Positions 1-8,311 are shown, counted from the first letter of the stretch. The stretch: 21,889 nucleotides of DNA from Cyclostephanos tholiformis (GCA_036939975.1 JALLPB010000212.1:1-21889); one strand, 5' to 3'. The notes: a model not told the origin generated them from the letters alone. Numbers and translations are program-made.

Positions 1-26
1 ACTATAAATAATTACGCATCGCCACC

Positions 27-1553
27 ATGGCCTCTTTTCCGTCAGACGCCCTGGACGACCTTTTTGCCTCCGCTAGTGGGCCAGTGTCGCATCGGGACAT
101 CCGATCCGCTGTTGCCGAGGATATCCGTTCTGAGTTGCATGATCCGATTGTCGATGCTTTCAGTAATCTTCGCCGGATGTCCGCGGACGAGATGTTGCGC
201 TTCGACCCTCTTCGTTCGTTAGCGCCGGGTGATGGTTATCGTATTTCAGTGTCGGATCGGTTCGGCTATTTATCTGGTGAGGACAGTTCATACGAGGCAC
301 GTTTTGAGCGTGTCCGTGCTTCTCCCAAGTTTTCCTACACCATTGGGGAATACGAGACGTCGTCTTTTTATCACGAGTTTTTGTCAGACGAGGCTGTGCG
401 CTCTTCCAATGGCCGTATGGTGACTGTGAGGGAGATGACGGATGAGTTGTCGCGAAATCCAAAGAGTTGCTTTCGCTCCTGGTTTCGAATGCCGCTTTAC
501 ATGGTGTGTGAGATTGTCGATCGCTTCATTGCGGAGGGGTGGATTCGGTTAAGCCAGCATTGTCGCACTCCGGATCGACTAAAGATGAAGGCCGAGCTTC
601 TCGTCCTTGGTACCCTTGCGATGCTTGGCGGTACGCTGCATTCATTTCGCCAGTTGAAGCCCCTGACGCACATTTGTGCGTCAGACCACAGCAATTTCTA
701 TTTGTCTTTTGTTAGACACCTCGCGAGCATATCTCACGAGTATGTTTTCATGCCTCGCACGCCGGAGGAGTTGCAGCAAATAATGCGACGGTACGAGGAA
801 GTAGGTCTCCCAGGTGCTGCCGGCTCTCTTGACGTTGTTCATGTGAAGAGGGCGAACTGTCCGGCCGGGGACTACAATCGGTCGAAAGGCAAGGAATCGT
901 ATCCGTCCCTTGCTTTCGAGTGCATCACAGACTTTGATCGTCGCATCCTCGGGGTCTTTGGTCCTCAGTTCGGATGTAATAACGATAAGCATATCGTTAA
1001 GATTGACCACAACGTTCATATGCTGAGCAATGGTTGGCTTTCCAGTGTTGAGTGGAATTATTATGGACATGACGAACAAATCTGTTCGTCTAAAGGTGTG
1101 TATGTTATATGCGATAATGGGTACATTTCTTGGCCGACAACGATATGCCCATTCATGGGATCTCGGATGAATGGACGTCTGGAGGACTATTTTTCGTCGA
1201 ACATAGAGAGTGTGCGGAAAGACGTTGAGTGTGTGTTTGGCATCCTGAAGGGGCGATGGGCATCTCTTGACCAGGGCTTTAAGTACAGAGAAGTCAAAAC
1301 CTGCGGCGATATCTTTCTTACATGTGCAGTGCTGCACAACATGATGCTCGTCGAGATGCAGAGGGAGGATAAGCCTTCACCTCTACAGCGTGGTTTGTGC
1401 TCGGCCAGTGATGGCATGTGGCTTGAGGGTCCGTCTGACGAGCAGACAGATTCGGATAAAACCGATGCGGCAGAGTTAAAGGAGGCGTTCGAGAAGCGAC
1501 GCATGCAACTTTGCCACCATTTGCGAGTTTGGAAAGACAAGAATAGAGTATAA
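27..1553 (+). CDS. PIF/Harbinger-type transposase (DDE nuclease)
   Basis: Intact 508-residue ORF. The C-terminal half matches the DDE nuclease of PIF/Harbinger transposases (DDE_4 / plant transposon protein family), which cut and paste DNA at short target sites. The catalytic triad is visible: D269 in GSLDVVHV, D363 in YVICDNGYISWP and E401 in VRKDVECVFGILKGRW. Further family marks are FGILKGRW and the later CAVLHNMM segment. The N-terminal 200 residues should hold the DNA-binding part, but I see no clear helix-turn-helix signature. The ATG sits in a near-perfect Kozak context (gccaccATGG), with a TATA-like stretch at 3-10. It is convergent with the accessory ORF at 1613-3313, and the gap of about 60 bp holds a 34-bp tandem repeat. 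The frame is full length with no internal stop, so the copy could be recently active. The left end of the element lies outside the window. Confidence 0.9.
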   Translation: MASFPSDALDDLFASASGPVSHRDIRSAVAEDIRSELHDPIVDAFSNLRRMSADEMLRFDPLRSLAPGDGYRISVSDRFGYLSGEDSSYEARFERVRASPKFSYTIGEYETSSFYHEFLSDEAVRSSNGRMVTVREMTDELSRNPKSCFRSWFRMPLYMVCEIVDRFIAEGWIRLSQHCRTPDRLKMKAELLVLGTLAMLGGTLHSFRQLKPLTHICASDHSNFYLSFVRHLASISHEYVFMPRTPEELQQIMRRYEEVGLPGAAGSLDVVHVKRANCPAGDYNRSKGKESYPSLAFECITDFDRRILGVFGPQFGCNNDKHIVKIDHNVHMLSNGWLSSVEWNYYGHDEQICSSKGVYVICDNGYISWPTTICPFMGSRMNGRLEDYFSSNIESVRKDVECVFGILKGRWASLDQGFKYREVKTCGDIFLTCAVLHNMMLVEMQREDKPSPLQRGLCSASDGMWLEGPSDEQTDSDKTDAAELKEAFEKRRMQLCHHLRVWKDKNRV

Positions 1554-1576
1554 ACGGATAAATAAGTTTTCATTCC

Positions 1577-1639
1577 TACTAATTACTCTTTGTCGTTGGC
1601 GTATCACCTATACTAATTACTCTTTGTCGTTGGCGTATC
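1577..1639. repeat. Tandem repeat, 34-bp period, about 1.9 copies
   Basis: The unit starting tactaattactctttgtcg begins at 1577 and again at 1611, and is identical up to 1639. It lies between the 3' ends of the two convergent transposon ORFs. The stop codon of the minus-strand ORF (1613-1615) is inside the second copy. Because 34 is not a multiple of three, the first copy is not an in-frame extension of the protein. Confidence 0.9.
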
Positions 1640-3313
1640 TCCAAGGTTCGAAACATCAGAGGCCGGTCTTTCACAGGTAATCGTACGCCTCCTCTTCATG
1701 AACGGAAGCTCCCCGAGTAGGTCATTCACATTCTGATCGAACTCCTCTTCTCCCTTTCCATCGATACCATTCCGGACCTTTACAAATGAATCCTTGAATT
1801 GTGACAACAAGGATAGTTGCTCCTTCACTTGTTCGATCGTCCCAGAGTCAATCGACTGAGCCATCAACTCAGCCTTCGTCTTCAGGATCGATTCCTCTGT
1901 TTGCTGACGCCCCGTCGTACGCAGCTCCATAATTTTATCATTTTCCCTCCGCTCGCGAAGGGAAGATTGACTGTCCTTCCTTAGAATCTCACGTGTTGGT
2001 CCTATCGGCACGGTGGTTGGGTCAGCAACGATGTCAGGATTAGAGCGATGAACGAGAACAGCGAGGAGCAAATGAGTGTTTGGGCTTTGCAACCACCAGC
2101 CGTCGTCTATTTCCAAAATTAGATTCTCATCATCGTTAGACGGGACATAAACTGTTCCATTTGCCTCGGACCACTTCGACAGTATAAACTGATTCCGCAT
2201 ATCCATCAGACTCCTTCCACTTGGTATCTTGTGCAACGGAGTACCTATCCCCTTGATCCCAGCAGCCAGGATACGAACATTCTTCAATACCTCGTTCGCC
2301 TTCGTCAACAAACCATCAGCACTAGTTCCCTTTGCACGGTAGTATTTCGTCTCCATCATCATCTTTAAATTGCCGTCAGAGAAACGTTCGAGAGGGGTGC
2401 TTTTTACCAATTCTTTGTACTTAGCCTGCACCTTCGCCGCGATCTCCGGCTTACGCATCGTCCTCATACTCCTCACCGTCGTTAACGCCTCAATCATAAA
2501 AACAGCCTCAACAGCGATGCGGTTAGCAGAGGTAATCGGGCGACGCTCCATAAAGTGAGCGGTACGCTCATGGATGTCGTATGTATCTGCTGTGTAATCC
2601 GTTATCTCAAATGGAGGAAACTCCACAGATGCAGCTCCCCCCCCCACTTCGTTGCAAGGAAACTCCATAGATGCAGCTCCCTCCCCCACTTCGCGGCTAC
2701 CGTTATCATCGTCATCGCCACCAATGTCATCCGAGCCACCCAACAGGTCGATACCCACTGTCGTTAATTGACTCTCGACGTTAACAACCCTCGCCCTCGA
2801 GAGCACATCCTGCGCACGAGCAACAGACGCGTCTTCCTTTGCTGGCGCGGCCCGGTATTTGTAATCGGGATGGTGTAGGCAGCAGAGCCGAGCGACGGTG
2901 TCATCGAAGCCCTCCCGCCGCTCCCACGCACTCTGGCAGAGATGGTGCACGAGCCTCGTGTTTTGGCATCCATCCCTCTCGCACGGTAAAGGCTTCAGGG
3001 TAGGGTACTCACATTGGATCGCCTGCGCCCAATCGCATACGTAGGACACAGTGCGAGGAGGAGGGGGAGAAAGAAGATCCTGGGAGGCAGACACAGAATC
3101 CACCCCATCATCAGATTCGCGGGGGGATGAGACCAAGTTGGATCCCTGACCGGATGCAGCGGCGGCGGAGGATAAGCGGGGAGAATGACGCACAGCGATG
3201 CGAGCTGTATCCTGACTAGCAGCAGCGGATGCGGCTAAGCCAACGCGATTGCCGGGAGATGTGCGTTGATTCCGGGGTGGCACCCTGGCAACGCGTCCAC
3301 GAGTGCGGTGCAT
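1613..3313 (-). CDS. Harbinger accessory protein candidate with Cys/His cluster
   Basis: 566-residue ORF whose ATG is at 3313-3311. I do not recognise a named family with certainty. What can be seen: a basic, Ser/Pro-rich, probably disordered N-terminus (1-90). A putative zinc-binding cluster follows, with C93, C101, C111, C116, H123, H124, C126, C144, C145, H147 and H148, including the segment LVHHLCQSAWE. Next is an acidic Gly/Asp linker with a 14-residue tandem duplication, then a mostly helical, charged C-terminal half (about 250-530), with a basic MKRRRT patch near the end. PIF/Harbinger elements usually carry a second gene for a Myb/SANT-like DNA-binding protein that helps the transposase enter the nucleus and bind DNA. 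The convergent position beside the transposase makes that role likely here. I see no tryptophan-spaced Myb repeat, so the DNA-binding module may be a different one. The alternative is an unrelated host gene. Confidence 0.6.
   Translation of the reverse strand: MHRTRGRVARVPPRNQRTSPGNRVGLAASAAASQDTARIAVRHSPRLSSAAAASGQGSNLVSSPRESDDGVDSVSASQDLLSPPPPRTVSYVCDWAQAIQCEYPTLKPLPCERDGCQNTRLVHHLCQSAWERREGFDDTVARLCCLHHPDYKYRAAPAKEDASVARAQDVLSRARVVNVESQLTTVGIDLLGGSDDIGGDDDDNGSREVGEGAASMEFPCNEVGGGAASVEFPPFEITDYTADTYDIHERTAHFMERRPITSANRIAVEAVFMIEALTTVRSMRTMRKPEIAAKVQAKYKELVKSTPLERFSDGNLKMMMETKYYRAKGTSADGLLTKANEVLKNVRILAAGIKGIGTPLHKIPSGRSLMDMRNQFILSKWSEANGTVYVPSNDDENLILEIDDGWWLQSPNTHLLLAVLVHRSNPDIVADPTTVPIGPTREILRKDSQSSLRERRENDKIMELRTTGRQQTEESILKTKAELMAQSIDSGTIEQVKEQLSLLSQFKDSFVKVRNGIDGKGEEEFDQNVNDLLGELPFMKRRRTITCERPASDVSNLGDTPTTKSN
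2616..2699 (-). repeat. 42-bp in-frame tandem duplication within accessory ORF
   Basis: Two adjacent 42-bp copies start at 2616 and 2658 on the plus strand (ggaaactccacagatgcagc versus ggaaactccatagatgcagc). They encode two 14-residue units, EVGEGAASMEFPCN and EVGGGAASVEFPPF, in the acidic linker. A short C-run inside each copy differs slightly. Confidence 0.85.
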
Positions 3314-3420
3314 TGGAGCGGAGAGATCGACGAGAGTTGGAATGGTGATGCGAAGTGGGATGTGGCTGCCGTCGCAGAGAGGCCTCCAAAAATGATCCCG
3401 CCATGCGAAAGTTACCGCCC
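3314..3420. other. Upstream region of the accessory ORF
   Basis: Immediate upstream DNA of the minus-strand ORF and the likely site of its promoter. I see no strong TATA element and no coding potential. Confidence 0.3.
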
Positions 3421-3556
3421 ATCCGGCTATCGGGCTATTCAGCGATTATATTCGGGAAGGAATCTGAACAGGCACAAGAAAAGAGAAACGAGAAATCAGA
3501 AGACCAACCTTCCTAGAAAAGTCTATCCGGCTATCTGAGTATCCGAATATAATCCC
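3421..3556. repeat. Direct and inverted subterminal repeats of the element
   Basis: The 11-mer atccggctatc occurs at 3421-3431 and again at 3525-3535. The 12-mer gattatattcgg at 3444-3455 is repeated inverted as ccgaatataatc at 3543-3554. Such short repeats in both orientations next to a transposon gene are typical of subterminal transposase-binding regions, but that role is inferred. Confidence 0.65.
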
Positions 3557-3560
3557 AGCC

Positions 3561-3783
3561 TAAGGCCGAGCCTTACAGCGTTTCTGGACTAAAACTTTTT
3601 TTCGCGTATGTAGGATTGTACTGGTAAAAAAATCGCCAAAGTTTGCTGACGTCATGCTCTCTTTCGCAATTTTAGTCCGGCCCAAATCTGGCCCAAAATG
3701 GCAACCATTTTAGTCCAGCGAAAGTGCCGGTCCAAAAATGCACCTCCTCAAAAATTTCCGGACTAAAATTGACCTACGTCAAT
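3561..3783. repeat. Nested inverted repeats around GGACTAAAA (candidate transposon terminus or MITE)
   Basis: The core ggactaaaa / ttttagtcc occurs four times in 185 bp. The 11-bp pair ctggactaaaa (3584-3594) and ttttagtccag (3708-3718) is perfectly inverted. The 12-bp pair attttagtccgg (3669-3680) and ccggactaaaat (3758-3769) is also perfectly inverted, and the two pairs interleave. Small palindromes flank them: taaggc-cga-gcctta at 3561-3575 and attgac-ctac-gtcaat at 3768-3783. This fits the terminal repeats of a Harbinger element or a nested miniature element. The true end and the 3-bp target duplication cannot be fixed because the left terminus is outside the window. Confidence 0.6.
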
Positions 3784-4185
3784 TAGTACCAGTTCCGTGG
3801 TATATATTGACCCTCCTCCCCCCACCAAATCAATGTCATGTCACCGCAATGGTGGTCGAATGCTGCACTCTTGCCGCAACTCCACACCGTCATACTACTA
3901 GTCGTCCTGGTGATCAGACTTGCTTTCACTTTCTGGATGGCATCAGATCTTTCCGACTGCTTCGCCTCAGGGGACAGCTGCACCCTAAGTCGTCCTCTCT
4001 GTTTGTTGCCATGAAGAGGGACGGATTCCAAGGAGCGCTTGGAAGGGAGGGGGGGGGGGCTGACATGGCGATGTGCGACGAGTGGCAGAGGCGGCACGGA
4101 CTGCGTTGAGAGTAGATGTTTGTTGCATATTTTAATACTAACTCCCCACTACGTTGAATGAGGATTGCAAAAAATATTCGTCCAA
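3784..4185. other. No gene seen between the two repeat clusters
   Basis: Short ORFs exist on both strands but lack family features, plausible composition or start contexts. A G-run of about ten lies near 4051-4060. Nothing is annotated; this may be the interior of a non-autonomous element bounded by the flanking inverted repeats. Confidence 0.4.
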
Positions 4186-4276
4186 CTGTAAGGCTCGCGC
4201 TGGACCAAAACTGAGGATTTGGCTTTTTTAGCAAGAATCACAAAAAACGTATGGTATGTTGTAAGGCTCGGACTAA
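4186..4276. repeat. Second cluster of TGTAAGGCTCG / GGACTAA repeats
   Basis: The 12-mer ctgtaaggctcg at 4186-4197 is the exact inverse of cgagccttacag at 3567-3578. A further copy, tgtaaggctcggactaa, lies at 4260-4276. A near-copy of the GGACTAAAA core, ctggaccaaaact, lies at 4200-4212. The mobile-element-derived DNA therefore probably extends to about 4.28 kb, and 3567-4197 could be a separate small non-autonomous element. Confidence 0.5.
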
Positions 4277-4942
4277 TGCGTCAATTGATATGTTCGGTAT
4301 GGTAGTAGCGAAAAAATTAGACAAATTTCAAGATGCTCGCGCGAATCCATGTCGCGGGCAGCTCGGCCCTCGCCGTGTTCTACACGGTAGGAGCAGCAGT
4401 CAGCGAAATAGACTGAGAAAATTGTCTAAAATGGGCATAGGAACCAGTAATATATTATTCAAACACAGACGCGCCTGCGCGCGCGCGTGGTTTTGCAACA
4501 ACAAAACGCGAGACAACACACTGCGAAGAATCCATCCCTGACATGATAAAAAAAAAAAAACTCTCGTCCTATCCTCCATCCCTCATATGGGAAGTTGCCA
4601 CGACGTCTTTGCACGGTCGGACGAAGAAGCAACTCGAGGTTTGGGCCGGGAGAAAAGGATACACCATACCATACGAAGAACTATTATTTAAGAGTTCATG
4701 CATCCTGTATGAAATCAGCATATACATTGGACGCTCCGCAAAAAGTTGATCCCTCGTCGTCCTCTCCGCTCCCTCTCCGCCGGAATTTGAATTGACAGCG
4801 GGGATAATTCCTACCACGCCCTACTTACGGGAATCTTTGAGTATCTACTCGTTCCCCACCAACGCTCATCCGTCGTCAATCCAAAAATTATACCTCCGCG
4901 GCTCTTCCACGAAGAACGAGGGTGCCGAGAGAACCGACTATC
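4277..4942. other. Gene-poor spacer and 5' flank of the AP2-domain gene
   Basis: AT-richer DNA holding an A-run near 4549-4560 and a GC alternation (gcgcgcgcg) near 4478-4485. No convincing coding region is seen. The part just upstream of 4943 should contain the promoter and 5' leader of the AP2-domain gene; a weak TATA-like tatttaa lies near 4685. Confidence 0.35.
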
Positions 4943-5276
4943 ATGTCCATGGTAAAGACGATGTCTCTTCCGTGTCCAGCAACCCTACTCGACGCAGTCG
5001 CGGTCACCGCGGCGGTGGCCGAGGCCCGGCAGTTATCGGACGACGAACGACGCCCGCTGGCAGCCGCAGGAGTACTATCCTCCTCCTCCTCGTCGTCGTC
5101 GTCGTCCTCCTCCTCCTCGGAGATGGACGCCGCGACCGCCGCCGCTGTCGCTGCGGGAACTACCTACACGACGCCGAAGCGATTTGGGGGCCTCGCGGCC
5201 GTCACGCCCGGGACGCTTGGGGGCACCCCCCCAGACGACAACGAAGAAAACGGACAGGGTGAGGGAAAGGGAGAGG

Positions 5277-5322
<46 letters not shown>

Positions 5323-8311
5323 GATGAGGCCGACGGCGGTGAACGAAGATCCGCCATCGTTTCGGCGTCAAGCGGGGCCGACGACTCATCCTCCGCGGAG
5401 GGGGAGGGCGCCGCGATCGCTCCCACGGCATCCCCGCCCTCCTCCGCCTCCCAGGCTGTCGCCGTTGCCCCGGTCCCCGCGTCATCGTCGCGTGGGACAA
5501 CGCCGCTCCCGCCAGCAGCGGCTAGAAAGCCATCCGTCCGGCTCGGGCCGAGGGTAACCCCTCGCCCGGACTCCGCGCGGAAGAATAATAATAGCCCCCC
5601 GAAGACCTCCGCGTTGGCGGACGTCGTCGGGGATGATTACCCCAAAGTGGACTCACCGGTCTCCTCTGCTGCCGTGTCCGACTCCCCCGTCAAGCCGAGG
5701 AATTTGGACGGGATATTGAAACGGGGGGAGGGGGGGGGCGATGATCAGCAGCATCGTCATCTTCATCAGGAGCAGCAGCGGGTGCAGCGACCGAGGGACG
5801 ATGCCCCGTCGTCGTCGGCGGCCGCCACCGTCAGCGCATCCGCCAACGACTGCCCGTTCACCCCGGTCCCAAATCATGGTCGTATCCCCCCACCATCGTC
5901 GTTCCTCGCCGCCAAGATCAGTCCGCTCCGTTCCTCAGCGCGTCGCAACGGGAAGGGCAAGACGGCGACCAGCGCGGCCGCATCGACGATGTCCATCAGG
6001 GAGAAGACCCCGCCTCCTCCGCCGCCTTCGAGCAGCTTGGACGTGGTGAGTTTTTCGCCCGATGCTGTTGTTCCCAATTTTCTTCGCTTCTACGAATTGT
6101 GTAATGCGCCTTTAGAAAATAAGTGGATCCTCTCTGCCTTTTCTCACCCCCCCCCCCCACCTCGTGCCCGCCGCCCCCTCCCTCCCTCACTCCCCCCTGA
6201 ATTTTTCGATTCCACCCCGCTGCAGTCCACCAGGCATTCCTCGTGTATGTGGCTCACCCCCCGAACGCCAAAGCCTCTTCCCACGGAGTATCGCGTCGGT
6301 GTATGCGCGAGCGCGACGAGGGCCTCATCTTCGACGATGGACTCCGCGCACATGCAGACGCCATCAGGGATGACGCCCACGAACTTCGCGAACGACTTCG
6401 GCAGGGGTCACGAGAGGGAGGGGAGCCTCGACGTCAGCAACGGTGCGTTTTGTCAGCACTCCCTCAAACAAAAAAAAATCTGTGAAGGACCTATAGTTTT
6501 TTCGTTTCTAAATCGACGAATCTTTCCAGCTCACCCGTGATTTTGCGGAAATTATCATTTCCCTCGTGCGCGCAGTGTTCGCGTGGCTCCATTCCCCCAC
6601 AGGCCAGGGACTCTTCACCCCCTCAGGCGGCCTCAACTCTCTCTCCGTCACAAACACCCCCCGGGGAATGTACGGCTTTTCCGCCCCCGAGAATACCGGT
6701 TTCAGCCACGCTGCCCCCAAGCTAGCCCCCACCACGCCGCGTCATCAAAACCAGGTGTACTTCGCAAGCGTCGAGCTCGAGGCTGGGGGAGACGTCGGCG
6801 TTGACACGCCCAAGATTCCCGATGGACAGAGGAGCATTATTTGCATCTCGCCGCTCGCCTCGAGGAGGTCCGGGAAAAAGGTGGGTCATGGCGGCATTGG
6901 CGGCGGATCGGAGGGGGCACCGGATACCCCCATGAGCATCAACTTCAGCGAGGTGTTTGCCTCGCCCCGTCTACCCACCCCCCGCCTACGTCGGACCCCG
7001 GCGCCCTTCGAGTCGAGAGCGGAGGATGGCGCACTTGCTTCGTCTGACGGTCGACAATCGAGCCCCGTCGTAAGCGCGTTGCACTCGGCCGAAAGGGACA
7101 TCAACCTGGATGACGATTTGAATGCCCTGCTTCAGCTAGCTGAGTCGGCGACCCCCTGCGGACGGCCCAGCATGGCATTCATGTCCCCCCTGCTCACCAA
7201 CAGTTTGAGAAGAGCGTCAGACGCCTCCAGGAATGTCGATCCGCCAAGCTCACTTCAATTGCCGATCATTAGGGGTTCCTCTGTGATGAAAGGAACCCCT
7301 CCCCAACTCGCCATTCGGTCCATGTCGTCTTCTTCCGGCTCCCCCATCAAGTCGTCCCTGAGTAAGCCCAAGAAGAGGAAGTTGCCAAACGAGGAAAACC
7401 ACGACCAGCAGCAGCCACCTTTGGGCTACACCCATCCTAATATGATGCATTACCGACATACCCTCGCAGCCAATTCTGTCTCTGCCGGGACTAGTGCGCA
7501 TCACGGATACTATCAACACCCCGGCTACGACTCCCATCATGGATACACGTACCCCCCCGCCGGTGTCTCTGCCCCAGAGCAGCTCGTGTACCCCGATCAG
7601 CCACCGCCTGCTTCTTCTTCTGGTATTCCGACTAATTCGCTGTTACAAAACAAGTCGTCGAGAAAGGGCGGCTCGTTGTTCGGACAGGGCAAATCAAAGT
7701 CAAGGCCCAAGTCGGCGATAAAGGCGAAGGCAATGTCCCCTGTCCCGAGCAGCGCGGGCGGGGGCGCGCCAAAGCGTATACGAAAATCGCCACCCAAGGT
7801 TGAGTCCTTTGCCGATGGCAGCAGTGGCGCGCCTAAGAAATCCAAGAATGCCGTTTCGGATCCCGCTGACAAGGAGCGCATCACAATGGCGATCATGGCT
7901 GTTAATTCGGTGTACGGAGACGGGAGCGAGAAGGAGAGAAAGCTGAAGGAGGTCACGTTGCGGGGAGTCACCCAGAGACCGTCTAAGAAATGGGTAAGTA
8001 GTAAGATTCGCGATATGCTGTGCCCTGATCAAAAAAAGGGATATTCAGTTAGATCGAATATTAATGTATGTCCCACTTTCTCCCCCCCTCGGCCGCAGCA
8101 AGCACAGCTCTACTACGCCGGAAAGTCTCGCTACATTGGTGTCTTTGACTCGAAAGAGAAAGCTTCTTTGGCGTACGAGATTGCACGGGAAGTGCTCAAG
8201 ACAGAAAAGGATGAGCATGGACCCTCGAACGCCGAGGAAACGGAGAGGAACGTCAACCTTGCGAGAAAGGCTGCGTTCGCAGGAATCAGCGAGCACGTCA
8301 GCAAGGAATAG
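4943..8311 (+). CDS. AP2/ERF-domain nuclear protein, four exons, frame broken at poly-G
   Basis: Probable sequence-specific DNA-binding regulator. Proposed exons are 4943-6045, 6226-6442, 6603-7993 and 8099-8311. With one base added to the G-run at 5278-5321, the joined frame gives about 974 residues. The AP2-like domain is at the very C-terminus (about 894-938): RGVTQRPSKKW ends exon 3 and QAQLYYAGKSRYIGVFD opens exon 4, followed by EKASLAYEIAREVLK. This matches the AP2 core of three strands plus a helix. A basic nuclear-localisation-like KPKKRKLP lies near residue 695. The remainder is low complexity: a 14-Ser run, a Gly run, Pro/Ser/Thr-rich TP motifs and an acidic-hydrophobic stretch LDDDLNALLQLAE that could be a transactivation or interaction motif. 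The start is the first ATG in frame; a second lies 6 bp downstream. Upstream of the G-run the frame is offset by one from the rest. The regulator role is inferred from the domain. Confidence 0.72.
5076..5119 (+). repeat. Poly-serine trinucleotide tract (TCC/TCG)
   Basis: A run of TCC and TCG codons encodes about 14 consecutive serines in exon 1 of the AP2-domain gene. It is a likely length-variable microsatellite. Confidence 0.85.
5278..5321 (+). repeat. Homopolymer of 44 G inside coding sequence
   Basis: Uninterrupted G44 inside exon 1 of the AP2-domain gene. Reading in from 4943 gives a poly-Gly tract and then an implausible Arg/Pro-rich tail that stops at 5557. The frame that stays open and natural from 5322 onward (GDEADGGERRS, running on to 6045) is offset by one base. 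A run of 45 (or 42) G would join the two frames, so the run length given here is either miscounted or a genuine length variant. Confidence 0.9.
6046..6225 (+). other. Intron 1 of AP2-domain gene (180 nt, phase 0)
   Basis: The donor is gtgagt at 6046 and the acceptor ctgcag ends at 6225, preceded by a long pyrimidine-rich stretch. The length is a multiple of three and the frame is open through it, so retention would add 60 residues. A continuous exon therefore cannot be fully excluded. Confidence 0.65.
6443..6602 (+). other. Intron 2 of AP2-domain gene (160 nt, phase 1; alternative acceptor at 6575)
   Basis: The donor is gtgcgt at 6443. Two acceptors restore the downstream frame: cgcag ending at 6575 (133 nt) and cccacag ending at 6602 (160 nt). 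They differ by 27 nt, that is nine residues. The second has the better pyrimidine tract. An upstream tccag ending near 6530 would lead straight into a stop. An intron is required because both reading frames close here. Confidence 0.7.
7994..8098 (+). other. Intron 3 of AP2-domain gene (105 nt, phase 0)
   Basis: The donor is gtaagt at 7994; the acceptor gccgcag ends at 8098 after a CT-rich stretch. Removing it joins RPSKKW to QAQLYYAG and restores the AP2 domain. The intron is stop-free and a multiple of three, so retention would insert 35 residues between strands of the domain without a frameshift. Confidence 0.9.

Noticed and set aside
681..1337. 218-codon minus-strand ORF opposite the transposase
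   Set aside because: Antisense shadow of the conserved DDE domain; the plus frame carries the catalytic motifs.
3738..4109. 123-codon plus-strand ORF between the repeat clusters
   Set aside because: It starts inside the inverted-repeat zone, runs through a G-run and shows no domain or coding-like pattern.
4333..4416. Short ORF MLARIHVAGSSALAVFY... in the spacer upstream of the AP2-domain gene
   Set aside because: Only 27 codons. It looks protein-like and GC-richer than its surroundings, but there is no domain and no supporting splice context; it could be a gene fragment.
5075..5500. Minus-strand poly-Pro ORFs across the G-run
   Set aside because: They are the antisense of the poly-G and poly-Ser tracts; the composition is an artefact.
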